A DNA stretch of 64,000 bases, taken from positions 248,001-312,000 of the forward strand of contig NZ_ANFM02000006.1 of the NCBI RefSeq assembly GCF_000333895.2, given 5' to 3'. The notes under the pieces are model-generated. The model made no database searches. It was not told the origin of the DNA and saw only the letters and a list, made by a program, of their open reading frames with translations. Within the stretch, counting starts at the first letter, position 1. Each line of letters begins with the position of its first letter. Source of the DNA: Grimontia indica. Lineage in GTDB: Bacteria > Pseudomonadota > Gammaproteobacteria > Enterobacterales > Vibrionaceae. The position numbers were made by a program, and so were the translations under genes. Of this stretch, positions 52,922-61,815 are shown piece by piece.

Positions 52922-54307
52922 ATGTTAAATACCAGCACTGCCAAAGCAGTGATTGACCACGCCCTGTTTTTGGGTGCGGATTTTGCGGAGTTGTTCGTTG
53001 AGCGACACCATTCAGGGAGCGTAGAGTTACTGTCAGGCGAAGTCGACAAAGTGAATTCAGGTATCGATTTTGGTATCGGCATCCGCCTTTTCTTTGGCCA
53101 TAAAGTGCTTTACGGCTACACAAACAGTCAAGACGAAGAAAAGCTCAAGCAAGTCACCTCACTTCTTTGTGCAAAAGACAAACGTGATCAAATCGCACAA
53201 GCCGGCTCATTGAACTTTATGCAGCGCGACGATCGTCATCCGGTGAGTATGCCTTTCTCTGCAAACAACCATGTTGAAGAGAAAATTGCTTTCCTTAAGC
53301 GTGTCGATGCCAAAGCGCGCGCTCAAAGCGATAAAATTTCTCAAATCATTGGTCGTATCGCCCAGCGTGAGCAGCAGATCGAAATCTTCAACTCAACGGG
53401 TTTGCATGTTCAGGATACCCGCCACTATACCCGTATTGCCTCTTCCGTTGTCGCTACACATGGCAACGAGCAGTCTACCGGATATGAAGCACCGGGTATG
53501 CTTTCTGGTTGGGAGTTCAATGCTCAAATTGATCCAGAAGAACTGGGAGAAATGGCAGCGAAACAAGCATTAATCAAACTAGGCGCAGATGCCTGTCCGT
53601 CAGGCGAAATGCCGGTGGTGATTGGCAATGGCTTTGGCGGCGTCATTTTCCATGAGGCATGTGGTCATTTACTGGAAACGACTTCTGTTGCCAAGAAAGC
53701 ATCTGTATTCCACGACAAAATGGGCGAGATGATTGCACACTCTGCAGTCAGTGCCGTGGATGATGGCTTAATGACAAACGAATGGGGTTCTATCAACATC
53801 GATGATGAAGGTATGGAAACCCAACGCACTCAGCTGATCAAAGACGGTAAGCTGACTAGCTTTATGGTTGACCACATGGGCAGCCTGAAAACCGGATTCG
53901 AACGCACAGGTTCCGGTCGTCGAGAATCCTATAAGTATGCCCCAACCTCCCGCATGCGTAACACCTTCATTGAACCGGGTGATGCGACATTTGATGACAT
54001 GATCAGCGGCGTAGAGCGCGGTATCTATGCGAAGAAAATGGGTGGCGGCTCCGTTCAGCCAGGAACCGGCGAGTTTAACTTTGCGGTTCAGGAAGCCTAT
54101 CTGATTGAAGATGGCAAAGTGACCAAGCCGCTGAAATCCGCAACCTTGATCAGTACAGGCCCTAAAGTGCTTAAAGAAATCAGCATGGTAGGTAAAGACT
54201 TTGCACTTGCTGCCGGCATGTGTGGCTCTGTGAGTGGCTCAGTTCCGACGACGGTTGGACAATCCGCGCTTAAAGTGGACAACATTCTGGTAGGAGGCGG
54301 TAACTAA
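52922..54307 (+). CDS. TldD-like metalloprotease subunit
   Basis: 461 residues, TldD side of a TldD/PmbA pair. The zinc motif HExxxH is in VIFHEACGHLLE at about 240-251; the preceding GNGFGGV and the following GRRESYKYAPTSRMRNTFIEPGD are family blocks. TldD/TldE is a hetero-oligomeric protease that cleaves unfolded peptides and removes leader peptides in peptide-antibiotic and PQQ-like maturation. It is about 20 residues shorter than E. coli TldD and is next to a PmbA-like gene, which usually is elsewhere, so this is probably a paralogous pair. Overlaps the next gene by one base. Confidence 0.9.
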   Translation: MLNTSTAKAVIDHALFLGADFAELFVERHHSGSVELLSGEVDKVNSGIDFGIGIRLFFGHKVLYGYTNSQDEEKLKQVTSLLCAKDKRDQIAQAGSLNFMQRDDRHPVSMPFSANNHVEEKIAFLKRVDAKARAQSDKISQIIGRIAQREQQIEIFNSTGLHVQDTRHYTRIASSVVATHGNEQSTGYEAPGMLSGWEFNAQIDPEELGEMAAKQALIKLGADACPSGEMPVVIGNGFGGVIFHEACGHLLETTSVAKKASVFHDKMGEMIAHSAVSAVDDGLMTNEWGSINIDDEGMETQRTQLIKDGKLTSFMVDHMGSLKTGFERTGSGRRESYKYAPTSRMRNTFIEPGDATFDDMISGVERGIYAKKMGGGSVQPGTGEFNFAVQEAYLIEDGKVTKPLKSATLISTGPKVLKEISMVGKDFALAAGMCGSVSGSVPTTVGQSALKVDNILVGGGN

Positions 54308-55650
54308 TGAGCGAGCAAAAAACATTAGAAAACGCCATCGAGCAGGTGCTTGAACTGGCACAGAAAAGCGGCGCGCAAGCTGATGTGATTGCATCCAGCA
54401 ACGAAAGCTTTACCCTGAAGGCCGACCAAGGCGAACTGTCAGAATACAAAGTCACCGCAAGTCAGGTCATCGGCGTTCGAGTGATTAAAGATGAACATGT
54501 CGCTATCAGCTACTCCGAATCCCTTGAGCGGGAAAACCTGGCGCAAATGGTCTATCAGGCGCTGACCAATGCCAGCTTCACCAAGAAAGATCCGCTCCAG
54601 AAAATTCGCGCAGAAGGTCTAAACATCAACACGGATTATCCGGAAATCTATCAGCAGGACGATGCAACGCCCGAGCAGAAGATCGAGTTGGCGTTGTCGC
54701 TTGAAGGCAAAATCCGTGAAAAACCATTGGCAAAAGGCGCGCCATACAACGGATACAGCGAAAGCAGTGGCATCACCCTGCTGGGCAACACCCTCGGCAC
54801 CCGCTGTTTCCACCAATCTCGTTCACTGAGCTGTTATACCGCCGCGTTGATTGACCACAACGACAAGCAATCCATGCATGTTGCTGCGTCTGTTGCCCGC
54901 ACCTTCGATGGCCTGACACCAGAAAAGGTCATCAACGATGCCTACGACATGGCTGAAGCACTGTTGGAAGGCACGCCAATTGCGACTGGCCAATACTCGG
55001 TCATTTTCGAGCAAGACAGTCTGAATGAGGTGCTGGGTGCTTTTGGTAGCGTGTTCTCAGGTGAATCGGCAAAACGTGGTATCAACCCATGGCGCGATAA
55101 GATTGGCCAGCAAGTCGCAAGTCCGCTGTTGAGTTTCAGGGATGTGGCTTACATGCCTGGAGGCCATGCCATCAAGTCATTCGATGGTGAAGGCTTTGCA
55201 ACAAGTGACACGCCACTGATAGAAAACGGTGAGCTGCTTGGTCTGCTGCATAACTCAGCAACTGCCGCACATTTCGGCGTTGCGCATACCGCGAATGCAG
55301 GCCGTTCACCAAAAGGCACCTTGAGCGTCAGTTCTCGCCACGACGTGATTGGGGCTGGCACCAGCAGTGAAGCCGAAGTCACCGCTGGTGAATACCTTGA
55401 GCTGGTTGACCTACAAGGTGTTCACTCTGGTGCAGACGCTATCAGTGGTGATTTTTCGTTTGGTGCAAGCGGATTCCTTTGCCGCGATGGTAAGCGAATC
55501 CAACCTGTACGAGGCATCACAGTCGCGGGTAACTTCTACACCATGATCAAAGAAATTGAGGCAGTAGGAAACACTGTCGTACCAAACTACGCTGGGCAAT
55601 TCTACTCTCCATTGATTCGCTTTGCGCGACTGAGTATTGCCGGTAAGTAA
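54307..55650 (+). CDS. PmbA/TldE-like protease partner
   Basis: 447 residues, TldE/PmbA side of the pair. It shares the fold (LKADQGELSEYKVTASQVIGVRVI, DISGDFSFGASGFLCRDG-like end, VEAGNTVV-type motif) but has no HExxxH, as expected for the non-catalytic partner. The ATG overlaps the TldD-like stop (TAATG), so the two are co-translated in near-equal amounts. No candidate precursor peptide gene was seen nearby. A strong terminator follows. Confidence 0.9.
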   Translation: MSEQKTLENAIEQVLELAQKSGAQADVIASSNESFTLKADQGELSEYKVTASQVIGVRVIKDEHVAISYSESLERENLAQMVYQALTNASFTKKDPLQKIRAEGLNINTDYPEIYQQDDATPEQKIELALSLEGKIREKPLAKGAPYNGYSESSGITLLGNTLGTRCFHQSRSLSCYTAALIDHNDKQSMHVAASVARTFDGLTPEKVINDAYDMAEALLEGTPIATGQYSVIFEQDSLNEVLGAFGSVFSGESAKRGINPWRDKIGQQVASPLLSFRDVAYMPGGHAIKSFDGEGFATSDTPLIENGELLGLLHNSATAAHFGVAHTANAGRSPKGTLSVSSRHDVIGAGTSSEAEVTAGEYLELVDLQGVHSGADAISGDFSFGASGFLCRDGKRIQPVRGITVAGNFYTMIKEIEAVGNTVVPNYAGQFYSPLIRFARLSIAGK

Positions 55651-55671
55651 TACTCTCAATCAGTTAGATTG

Positions 55672-55699
55672 AAAATGCCCCGTTTATCGGGGCATTTTT
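55672..55699 (+). terminator. Terminator after the TldD/PmbA-like pair
   Basis: AAAATGCCCCG, loop TTTAT, CGGGGCATTTTT. Confidence 0.9.
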
Positions 55700-55846
55700 C
55701 TCATATCGACAATCATCACTATTCTCAAATTGATGCATCCTTTCTTACCTACACGCCTAAAACATCTAACTCTTTAATTTTAAACACAAATAATTCAGGC
55801 ATTGTTTTTGCTGAGTCCTCTTAAGAATTCACTTTGGAGGCTAGGT

Positions 55847-57526
55847 ATGTTGTTGAGAAAAATGCTTATTACTGGAGGGTGCATAGTCAGCACTTTTACG
55901 TATGCATTAACCGCAAATGATTTGGTTTTTGAGTCAGGCGCCGACTCAAGCAACTATTCATCGCTGGGTACGCCAAGTGATGTTTATTCAATCGCTGACC
56001 AACTGCCGCAAGATACACTCGATAACGTTTATTCGATGCTCCCTGAAGGTAGCGTGGTTAATCCCGATTTTATCGACAGCGGTAAATACTCCAGTATCGA
56101 CATCGATGATGAATTAGGTGGGGCTGCATACGCCACCGCTCGCGTCACTTTCCTCAACGAAGGTGCAGGTTACCGCAACGTGCTTGGCTATTTTGTTTAC
56201 GAAACAGCAAACCCACCGGCCTCGATAGATGACATTGCTACACACACGATCATCTTTCCAAACGCTTCCAAACCTAATCAGGGGGAGCTACAGGAGGGAG
56301 ATACTATCGACCTTAGTGTTCAGCTGACAGCGGGGCAAACATTGGGATTCTTTATACTCTCGAATGGTTGGGGAGGCAGCTATAACAACATCCCGTCATT
56401 GGGCCGATTCGGTACACCCTTCTACAGTTTTCCGGAACTAAACCCAGAAACCACCGCTGAGTGGCGCAGACATAATGTCGCTTTTATCGACACCCAGAAT
56501 GAATTTCTGGTGCTGGGATTTGAAGATATTCAACGCCCCCAAGGGGATAATGATTTCAACGACCTCATCTTTACCGTTGAGGTGACGCCGTTTCAAGCGA
56601 TCGATGGTGTGAATCCTGATGGTTCAACCGATTCAAAGTATGAAGTTCTGACTCAAAACAATGACCCAGACATCACTATCACCTCTGTGTATCCAAGCTC
56701 AAATGGTTATGCGACTGTCGCCTTCGAAGATAATTGGCCAATTATGGGCGATTACGACTTTAACGATGTCGTCATGCGCTACCGAATCACAGAAACACTG
56801 AATGGCCAACGTGAACTGAAAAGCTTCTCAGCGGATTACAACCTGCAAGCGATGGGAGCAGGTTATTCAAATGGCTTTGCACTGCATTTGCCAAACGTTG
56901 ACCCATCAAATATTGCTTCAGTTTCCTTAACACGTAATGGTCAAGCTGTTTCCCACACAGTGCAACAAGCTAATCCCGGAGAAACGGTTCTGATCATTTC
57001 GGAAAATGTTAGAGAGGATGTGGATAGTCTCGGTGTGCTTTCTGAAGGTTGTCCTTACTATCGTACTCAAACTGCTTGTTTGGATTCCCAAACGAGCAGG
57101 CTGGATTATCAACTTAGCGTTGAACTAACAACGCCCGTAGCTCGTGCTGTCGTTGGCTACCCCCCCTATGACCCGTTTATCTTTGCCACAGACGGGATTT
57201 ACCACGGTGACTTTACTGACACCCCTCCCGGGATAAGTTGGCAACTGCACCTTAAACAATTCTCCGGCACCAGCGATATGAACAACGCCTTTTTTAATAC
57301 AAATGACGATAGCTCTGGCGGTTCAGAATCCTTCTTGACCAGCAACAACATGCCATGGTCAATCAACATCAGGGATGAATGGAGTCACCCAACCGAAGAC
57401 ACTGACATAAGCCACGCTTTCACTACGTTTGCCGACTGGGTTACCAGCAGCGGAGAATCGAACATCAGTTGGTATTCCACAGCGACATCCGGAAAAGTCG
57501 TTGCCCCATTGGCAGATGAGGAATAA
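55847..57526 (+). CDS. Exported LruC/DUF4114-domain protein
   Basis: 559-residue secreted protein with signal peptide (MLITGGCIVSTFTYALTA region). Residues about 90-240 resemble DUF4114 (RNVLGYFVYETANPP; GDTIDLSVQLTAGQTLGFFIL; GDNDFNDLIFTVEV), and about 270-540 the LruC domain (MGDYDFNDVVMRYRITE). Both halves end in Asp-rich DxDFND loops that look like calcium sites. GGAGG precedes the ATG at 55847. It precedes the lipoprotein gene by 4 bp. LruC/DUF4114 proteins are found in secreted and surface proteins of marine and Leptospira bacteria; function unclear. Confidence 0.85.
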   Translation: MLLRKMLITGGCIVSTFTYALTANDLVFESGADSSNYSSLGTPSDVYSIADQLPQDTLDNVYSMLPEGSVVNPDFIDSGKYSSIDIDDELGGAAYATARVTFLNEGAGYRNVLGYFVYETANPPASIDDIATHTIIFPNASKPNQGELQEGDTIDLSVQLTAGQTLGFFILSNGWGGSYNNIPSLGRFGTPFYSFPELNPETTAEWRRHNVAFIDTQNEFLVLGFEDIQRPQGDNDFNDLIFTVEVTPFQAIDGVNPDGSTDSKYEVLTQNNDPDITITSVYPSSNGYATVAFEDNWPIMGDYDFNDVVMRYRITETLNGQRELKSFSADYNLQAMGAGYSNGFALHLPNVDPSNIASVSLTRNGQAVSHTVQQANPGETVLIISENVREDVDSLGVLSEGCPYYRTQTACLDSQTSRLDYQLSVELTTPVARAVVGYPPYDPFIFATDGIYHGDFTDTPPGISWQLHLKQFSGTSDMNNAFFNTNDDSSGGSESFLTSNNMPWSINIRDEWSHPTEDTDISHAFTTFADWVTSSGESNISWYSTATSGKVVAPLADEE

Positions 57527-57530
57527 GAAG

Positions 57531-58010
57531 ATGAACATAACACTCAAACGTATGACTCTAATCGCCCTGCCATTGTTTCTCACCGCTTGTGGCGGCGGAG
57601 GTGGCGGAGATACCTCTACGGGGAGTGGCGGCTCAGGAAGCAGCGATGTGTCTAGCTCTTCCCCCACAACATCACTCGTTAATACAGAAGACATTGTTGC
57701 GGCGCGCGCTTTTAAATTCTGCATCGGTGACGCTATCCAACTCAGTGTGAATTACAGCGGTTCGACGCCTGGAGCACTGCATGTCTATTCACAGGCGGAT
57801 TACGTACACGCTAATGGTGATGTTGATGTGGATCCACTGTCGAGGTTGACCACAATATATCCCGACCTGACCACGACGGTTGATATCGAGATTAACGGTA
57901 ATTGGGAGCAAATATATGCGCGCTGGGTACCAATGAGCAGCTCAGAGCTGGAACAAACTTTTGTCGTCACGCTCAATCAAGCAAGTGGTGCTTACGTCAT
58001 TTCATTCTGA
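57531..58010 (+). CDS. Lipoprotein partner of the LruC protein, unrecognised
   Basis: 159 residues from the ATG at 57531 (GAGG nine bases upstream). Lipobox LFLTAC at about 16-21, then a flexible Gly/Ser linker (GGGGGGDTSTGSGGSGSSD), then a small beta domain (about 60-159) with ILSV-like strands and one further Cys in KFCIGD. The family is unrecognised. It starts 4 bp after the LruC gene, ends in a terminator, and probably forms a two-protein surface unit with it. Confidence 0.8.
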   Translation: MNITLKRMTLIALPLFLTACGGGGGGDTSTGSGGSGSSDVSSSSPTTSLVNTEDIVAARAFKFCIGDAIQLSVNYSGSTPGALHVYSQADYVHANGDVDVDPLSRLTTIYPDLTTTVDIEINGNWEQIYARWVPMSSSELEQTFVVTLNQASGAYVISF

Positions 58011-58043
58011 GCAAATCGTTTTATCTCAACCAGCTATAATCAT

Positions 58044-58073
58044 AAGAGCCCTTACTTTAAGGGCTCTTTTTTT
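58044..58073 (+). terminator. Terminator after the LruC operon
   Basis: AAGAGCCCTTA, loop CTT, TAAGGGCTCTT then seven T. The ribosome site of the next gene lies just behind it. Confidence 0.9.
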
Positions 58074-58084
58074 GGGGAAACACA

Positions 58085-58588
58085 ATGCAACTACCCATAC
58101 TCAGCACCTCTCGATTAACGCTCAGAAACCTTAACGAGAATGATGCAGGCTTTATCAATCGACTTTATAACACCGACGGTTTTCTTCAGTTTGTTGGGGA
58201 TAAGAATATCCGAAGCAATATTGATGCGGCAGTGTATCTTCGCTCAACCTTACTGCCGATGCACGGCACCCCCAATATGGGCTTATTGGCTGTAGAGCTT
58301 AAAAATCATGAACCTATAGGTGTATGCGGGTTGATTGATAGAGACAACTTAGACGGCATTGATCTGGGGTTTGGATTCTTTCCAGAACATCACGGGAAAG
58401 GCTATGCGAAAGAAGCGGCAATCGCTGTTTTGGAGATGGCTAAGGAATCTTTGGCATTGACCGAAGTCGTCGCCATCACACTCGAAACCAACAAACGTTG
58501 TTTGAAACTGCTGAAAAGTCTCGGGTTCAAAAAGGCAACAGCCGCGCACCCAGAACCCGAAGTCATGCTATTGAGGTTAACGTTATAG
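58085..58588 (+). CDS. GNAT N-acetyltransferase (RimJ/RimL type)
   Basis: 167 residues, starts LPILSTSRLTLRNLNEND as in RimJ-like acetyltransferases. The acetyl-CoA-binding motif is HHGKGYAKEAAIAVLEMAK at about 101-119, then ITLETNKRCLKLLKSLGFKK. Substrate unknown. GGGGAAA precedes the ATG; its 3' end overlaps that of the convergent NYN gene by 6 bp. Confidence 0.87.
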   Translation: MQLPILSTSRLTLRNLNENDAGFINRLYNTDGFLQFVGDKNIRSNIDAAVYLRSTLLPMHGTPNMGLLAVELKNHEPIGVCGLIDRDNLDGIDLGFGFFPEHHGKGYAKEAAIAVLEMAKESLALTEVVAITLETNKRCLKLLKSLGFKKATAAHPEPEVMLLRLTL

Positions 58589-59056
58589 AAGTAGGTCTTC
58601 TTCAATGCGGATAAAACGGTCAACGCTGTTGATCAATGAATTAGCGGTAAGCATCGGCACACCAAACACAATCGCTTCTTTGCCGTAGCGCTCACGCACT
58701 TTATTCATCAGCAAGTCAAAGTCTCCATCACCGGAAAGCAGGATAATGGTATCAACCTCGGGTGCCGTTTCCATCACATCAATCGCGATACCAACATCCC
58801 AATCGCCTTTGGTACTGCCGTCACTGCGTTGAATAAAAGGTTTGAGTTTTACTTCAAAACCAATATGGCGAAGGGCATCCTGAAACTTGATTTGCTGATC
58901 GTCATCGCGACGGATCGCATAAGCGTTAGCCACTACGACATCCCCCAACTCCTGAAGCTGTTGCCAAAGTTTTCGATAGTTAAACTGGCGGCCGTAGGCT
59001 TGGCGGGTGGTGTAATAGATATTTTGAACATCTGCGAATACAGCGATTTTCTTCAA
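58583..59056 (-). CDS. NYN-domain (LabA-like) putative nuclease
   Basis: 157 residues from a TTG at 59056. The NYN/PIN-fold has the conserved Asp positions: IAVFADVQNIYY at the start, KGDWDVGIAIDVM at about 80 and LLSGDGDFDLLMNKV at about 103. Members of the LabA/DUF88 group are metal-dependent RNases or RNA-binding. The start codon is chosen because the family begins KKIAVFADVQN and GGAA lies a few bases upstream. Function in this host unknown. Confidence 0.83.
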   Translation of the reverse strand: MKKIAVFADVQNIYYTTRQAYGRQFNYRKLWQQLQELGDVVVANAYAIRRDDDQQIKFQDALRHIGFEVKLKPFIQRSDGSTKGDWDVGIAIDVMETAPEVDTIILLSGDGDFDLLMNKVRERYGKEAIVFGVPMLTANSLINSVDRFIRIEEDLLL

Positions 59057-59117
59057 AGGAAGTTCCGATGTGCTTATTGAGGGACAAAGCCAGAATAACA
59101 CACCATGGTAATAATAT

Positions 59118-59501
59118 TTAGAATATACCTAGATATAGCGCCCATAGTGCTGACGCTATCAACACCAAGAAGGTCAGCAACATACCGTAGACGCGAAACT
59201 TCAACGGCTCATTGGGCTGGCTCACCGCGTAAGCGTGAAGTAATCGACCGACCAGCAGTGTAATGCCGAGCACATGAAGATATGGGCTTTGCTGTTCAAG
59301 CTGGAGTTCCACCATCAACAACAGCAGCAAAGCGAACGGGACATACTCGGCGAAGTTACCGTGAGCGCGAATGGCTTTGTTCAGCAACTTTTCGTTCCCA
59401 TCACCCAAGGCCACCTTATATCCTCTGCGGAACTTAATGACCCTCATTGCCAAGTAAATAAATACCAAACAAAGCAGCGCAGCATAGATAGGTGTGATCA
59501 T
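59118..59501 (-). CDS. MAPEG-family membrane protein
   Basis: 127 residues, four membrane spans, with the MAPEG signature LLNKAIRAHGNFAEYVPFALLLL and the end-of-domain LVGRLLHAYAVSQP. MAPEG proteins include glutathione transferases and related enzymes; the bacterial role is unknown. GGAAGGG precedes the ATG. It is in the run of minus-strand genes that includes the hydrolase (24 bp upstream). Confidence 0.88.
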   Translation of the reverse strand: MITPIYAALLCLVFIYLAMRVIKFRRGYKVALGDGNEKLLNKAIRAHGNFAEYVPFALLLLLMVELQLEQQSPYLHVLGITLLVGRLLHAYAVSQPNEPLKFRVYGMLLTFLVLIASALWALYLGIF

Positions 59502-59525
59502 GAGTTTCCCTTCCCAATGACTGAT

Positions 59526-60380
59526 TTAGATAAGCGGCCCGGCCACTTTTGAAAACGCTTCTTTTAACGGAGCACTTTTCAATACACGCCCATGCCCTAG
59601 CCCTTCTGTTTCCACCAAGGTGACATGGTCATAAATGGTCGCTTCTTTTGACACCCCAAATGGCGCAAAACGGTCACCTTTGTCATGAACAATCACAACC
59701 GGAGATTGGCGTTGACCCAACTTAACGAAGGGATCGATATCTTCAATACGGACGTTGTATTCCTGCCCGACAGAAGCAATCACCTCTTTGAACAGTTTCA
59801 TGGAGTAACCCGACGCTTCAATGGTGCCAAATAGGTTGTCCCAGTATTTGAGTACTGGTGCCACGAGAATAATTGGCTTGCCTTGCAATGAAGGATGCTC
59901 GCTTTCCAGCAAGGTTGCTCCTCCCATTGAGTGCGCCACGACACCTTCTATCTTTTCCTGTTGGTTGAGAATGTCATCCAAAGCGCAGAGGAAAGCGGGA
60001 ATACTCCCTTCTTTGCCTTCACTTTTGCCATGTCCTGGGTGGTCATAAGCCAACGCGGTAAAGCCAGCTTCAGCAATGTATTCCATCAACGGAAAAAACT
60101 GATTTGAAGACCCTGACCAGCCGTGTGTCAGCACCCAAGTTGGCCCAGTTCCCAACTTGTATGTCATCATTTTACCTTGTGCCGTTGGTACCGCTTCCAC
60201 CACCATTCCCTCAGGCATTGGATTGGTTTCGCGTCCTTTTGCCGGTGTTAGAAATAGACGACGGGCAGTTTTAAGTGCATGCTTCGGGGCTATAGTGTGA
60301 TGAAGCCTGCTGGCAACACTCAAAGCGCCACGTTTAAAGCTGAACCGGTTATTATTGCCAAAGTAGATTTTGCTACTCAT
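59526..60380 (-). CDS. Alpha/beta hydrolase
   Basis: 284-residue alpha/beta hydrolase. The nucleophile elbow is VVAHSMGGATLLE (GxSxG variant, Ser at about 149), LTHGWSGSSNQF is the oxyanion region at about 84, DKGDRFAPF holds the acid and LGHGR the His at about 260. No signal peptide is clear; the N terminus is basic. Probably an esterase or lipase. It follows the TetR gene by 82 bp on the same strand, the common arrangement for a regulator and its target. Confidence 0.87.
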   Translation of the reverse strand: MSSKIYFGNNNRFSFKRGALSVASRLHHTIAPKHALKTARRLFLTPAKGRETNPMPEGMVVEAVPTAQGKMMTYKLGTGPTWVLTHGWSGSSNQFFPLMEYIAEAGFTALAYDHPGHGKSEGKEGSIPAFLCALDDILNQQEKIEGVVAHSMGGATLLESEHPSLQGKPIILVAPVLKYWDNLFGTIEASGYSMKLFKEVIASVGQEYNVRIEDIDPFVKLGQRQSPVVIVHDKGDRFAPFGVSKEATIYDHVTLVETEGLGHGRVLKSAPLKEAFSKVAGPLI

Positions 60381-60462
60381 GGATGTCCCTCATCATTATC
60401 GAACGGTCGTGCTATTCCATCTCAAAGAAAAAGCAGACTCGGTATGCATCTGCTTCCACCAA

Positions 60463-61053
60463 TTATTTTCTGACTTTATTGAACAGGCCATCAATTCCTG
60501 TCCAAAACCTTTTCGCCCCTTCAGATTCAAGTTTCAACGTTCTAAACAGATGGCTACTCAGGTACAAACCATAAAGCTCATAAACGGTTTGCCAACAATC
60601 CAAATCTTCGCGGAACTCACCAGACTCAATCCCTTTCTCGAATTGAATATGCAAATAGTTCAGCCACTTCTTAATTGTTCCTTCCAACGCCTGCTGCATT
60701 GGGTCTTCTTCGTCGTGGCTTTCACGCCACGCATCCAAAAACATGCAGCTTCCCTGAAACGAGCTATTCCAGGTCAACCAGTTATCTAGCATATGGCGAA
60801 TTTTCGCTTCAATGCTGGGGTGCGACGCTTCACGGCAAGGCACGATGATGCGGGCAGCGAAGCACTCGCCAGCAAACATCACGACAGCCGCCTGTAAATT
60901 ACTGCGCGAGTTAAAATGTGCAAACAACCCGCTTTTGGACATACCCACCCGCTTGGCAAGTTCGCCAATAGTGAGGCTTTCCAACCCTTCCCGACTCGCC
61001 ATTTCAAAGGCAACTGTCAGTATCTGTTCCCGCGTCTGTTTTTTCTTGCTCAT
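60463..61053 (-). CDS. TetR-family regulator (intact copy)
   Basis: 196 residues: N-terminal HTH (QTREQILTVAFEMASREGLE, LTIGELAKRVGMSKSGLFAHF, about 5-52) and a C-terminal ligand domain. The ATG at 61053 is the family start. Its first 40 codons and leader (60933-61078) are duplicated at 62439-62584, while the sequence upstream of 61079 differs, so this copy has lost the promoter-operator that the other copy keeps. It is now transcribed, if at all, by readthrough from the DUF1772 gene or a new promoter. It is followed by the hydrolase gene 82 bp away, its likely target. Confidence 0.92.
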   Translation of the reverse strand: MSKKKQTREQILTVAFEMASREGLESLTIGELAKRVGMSKSGLFAHFNSRSNLQAAVVMFAGECFAARIIVPCREASHPSIEAKIRHMLDNWLTWNSSFQGSCMFLDAWRESHDEEDPMQQALEGTIKKWLNYLHIQFEKGIESGEFREDLDCWQTVYELYGLYLSSHLFRTLKLESEGAKRFWTGIDGLFNKVRK

Positions 61054-61078
61054 TTTACAACTCTCAAGCATCTAAAAA
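60933..61078. repeat. Direct repeat A (5' end of the TetR gene)
   Basis: 146 bp matching 62439-62584 with two mismatches as read. Covers codons 1-40 and the leader of the intact TetR gene. Confidence 0.9.
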
Positions 61079-61148
61079 AATAGCCAGTTCTGTGTGATGA
61101 ATCTGCCGGGCACAATCCGCAACCCATCGAGGCTTAATCCTTGCTCAT

Positions 61149-61189
61149 TGGGAAAGTCATCCAATCCCCTAATACTATCAAAATCAGCA
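61149..61189. repeat. 41 bp intergenic repeat, copy 1
   Basis: TGGGAAAG, 13 unrelated bases, then TAATACTATCAAAATCAGCA; the same blocks with the same spacing occur at 63215-63255. Confidence 0.7.
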
Positions 61190-61254
61190 GATTGATAAGA
61201 CCAGTGCTAAGGCTTATCACCGACGGTTAACCCTATCATGCCCATAGAGACAGC

Positions 61255-61743
61255 CTACCGCGCTCGTCCGTCCGATGTGACAAACTCCCTCAGAAGCAAC
61301 GCTCCGATAAATACAACTATCGAAACGATGGATCTGAAAAAATTGGCGCGATTCCATTCTTCTCTCACAACTTCCCAGTCTGTTGGTAGCAGAGAAGGGT
61401 CCCACGACTCGGTGTAGTAATTAAGTGGAAGATTTACAAAACGGGTAAACACAATAATTCCCAAGATGTAAGTCAGAGCAATCAGCAACCAACCTAAACT
61501 TATCATGGTTTGTTTTTCCTTAAACCAATAAACCCCCGTTACCAAAGGCAGCAATCCCGCGCCAAAGAAACAAACAAAAAAAGCTGTATGCCTGACGTTT
61601 TGGTTAAAGAGAGATTGGACACTGGCATAGGTCTCACCATCGACCTCAAGCATCGCCATATTCACATTGAAGCTGTATGTAGCAAAAAAGCCAGCCATCA
61701 ACCCCAACAATATCGTTGAGCTCACGCCAAGTACCTTGTTCAT
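61255..61743 (-). CDS. DUF1772 (anthrone-oxygenase-like) membrane protein
   Basis: 162 residues, four hydrophobic spans, with the family pattern GLMAGFFATYSFNVNMAMLEVDG near the start, RFVNLPLNYYTESW, and a WNRANFFRSIVSIVVFIGALLL end. Members are DUF1772, some related to anthrone oxygenases; function here unknown. AAGGAG precedes the ATG. It lies between the duplicated TetR ends, with the Crp-like gene just upstream, and would be co-transcribed with it. Confidence 0.85.
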   Translation of the reverse strand: MNKVLGVSSTILLGLMAGFFATYSFNVNMAMLEVDGETYASVQSLFNQNVRHTAFFVCFFGAGLLPLVTGVYWFKEKQTMISLGWLLIALTYILGIIVFTRFVNLPLNYYTESWDPSLLPTDWEVVREEWNRANFFRSIVSIVVFIGALLLREFVTSDGRAR

Positions 61744-61815
61744 TTCACTTGCTCCTTACTGCTCACCATTTTCTAGTCAGAGCAAGTGTGTATCAACAAA
61801 CGGTTGTGCTCCTTA

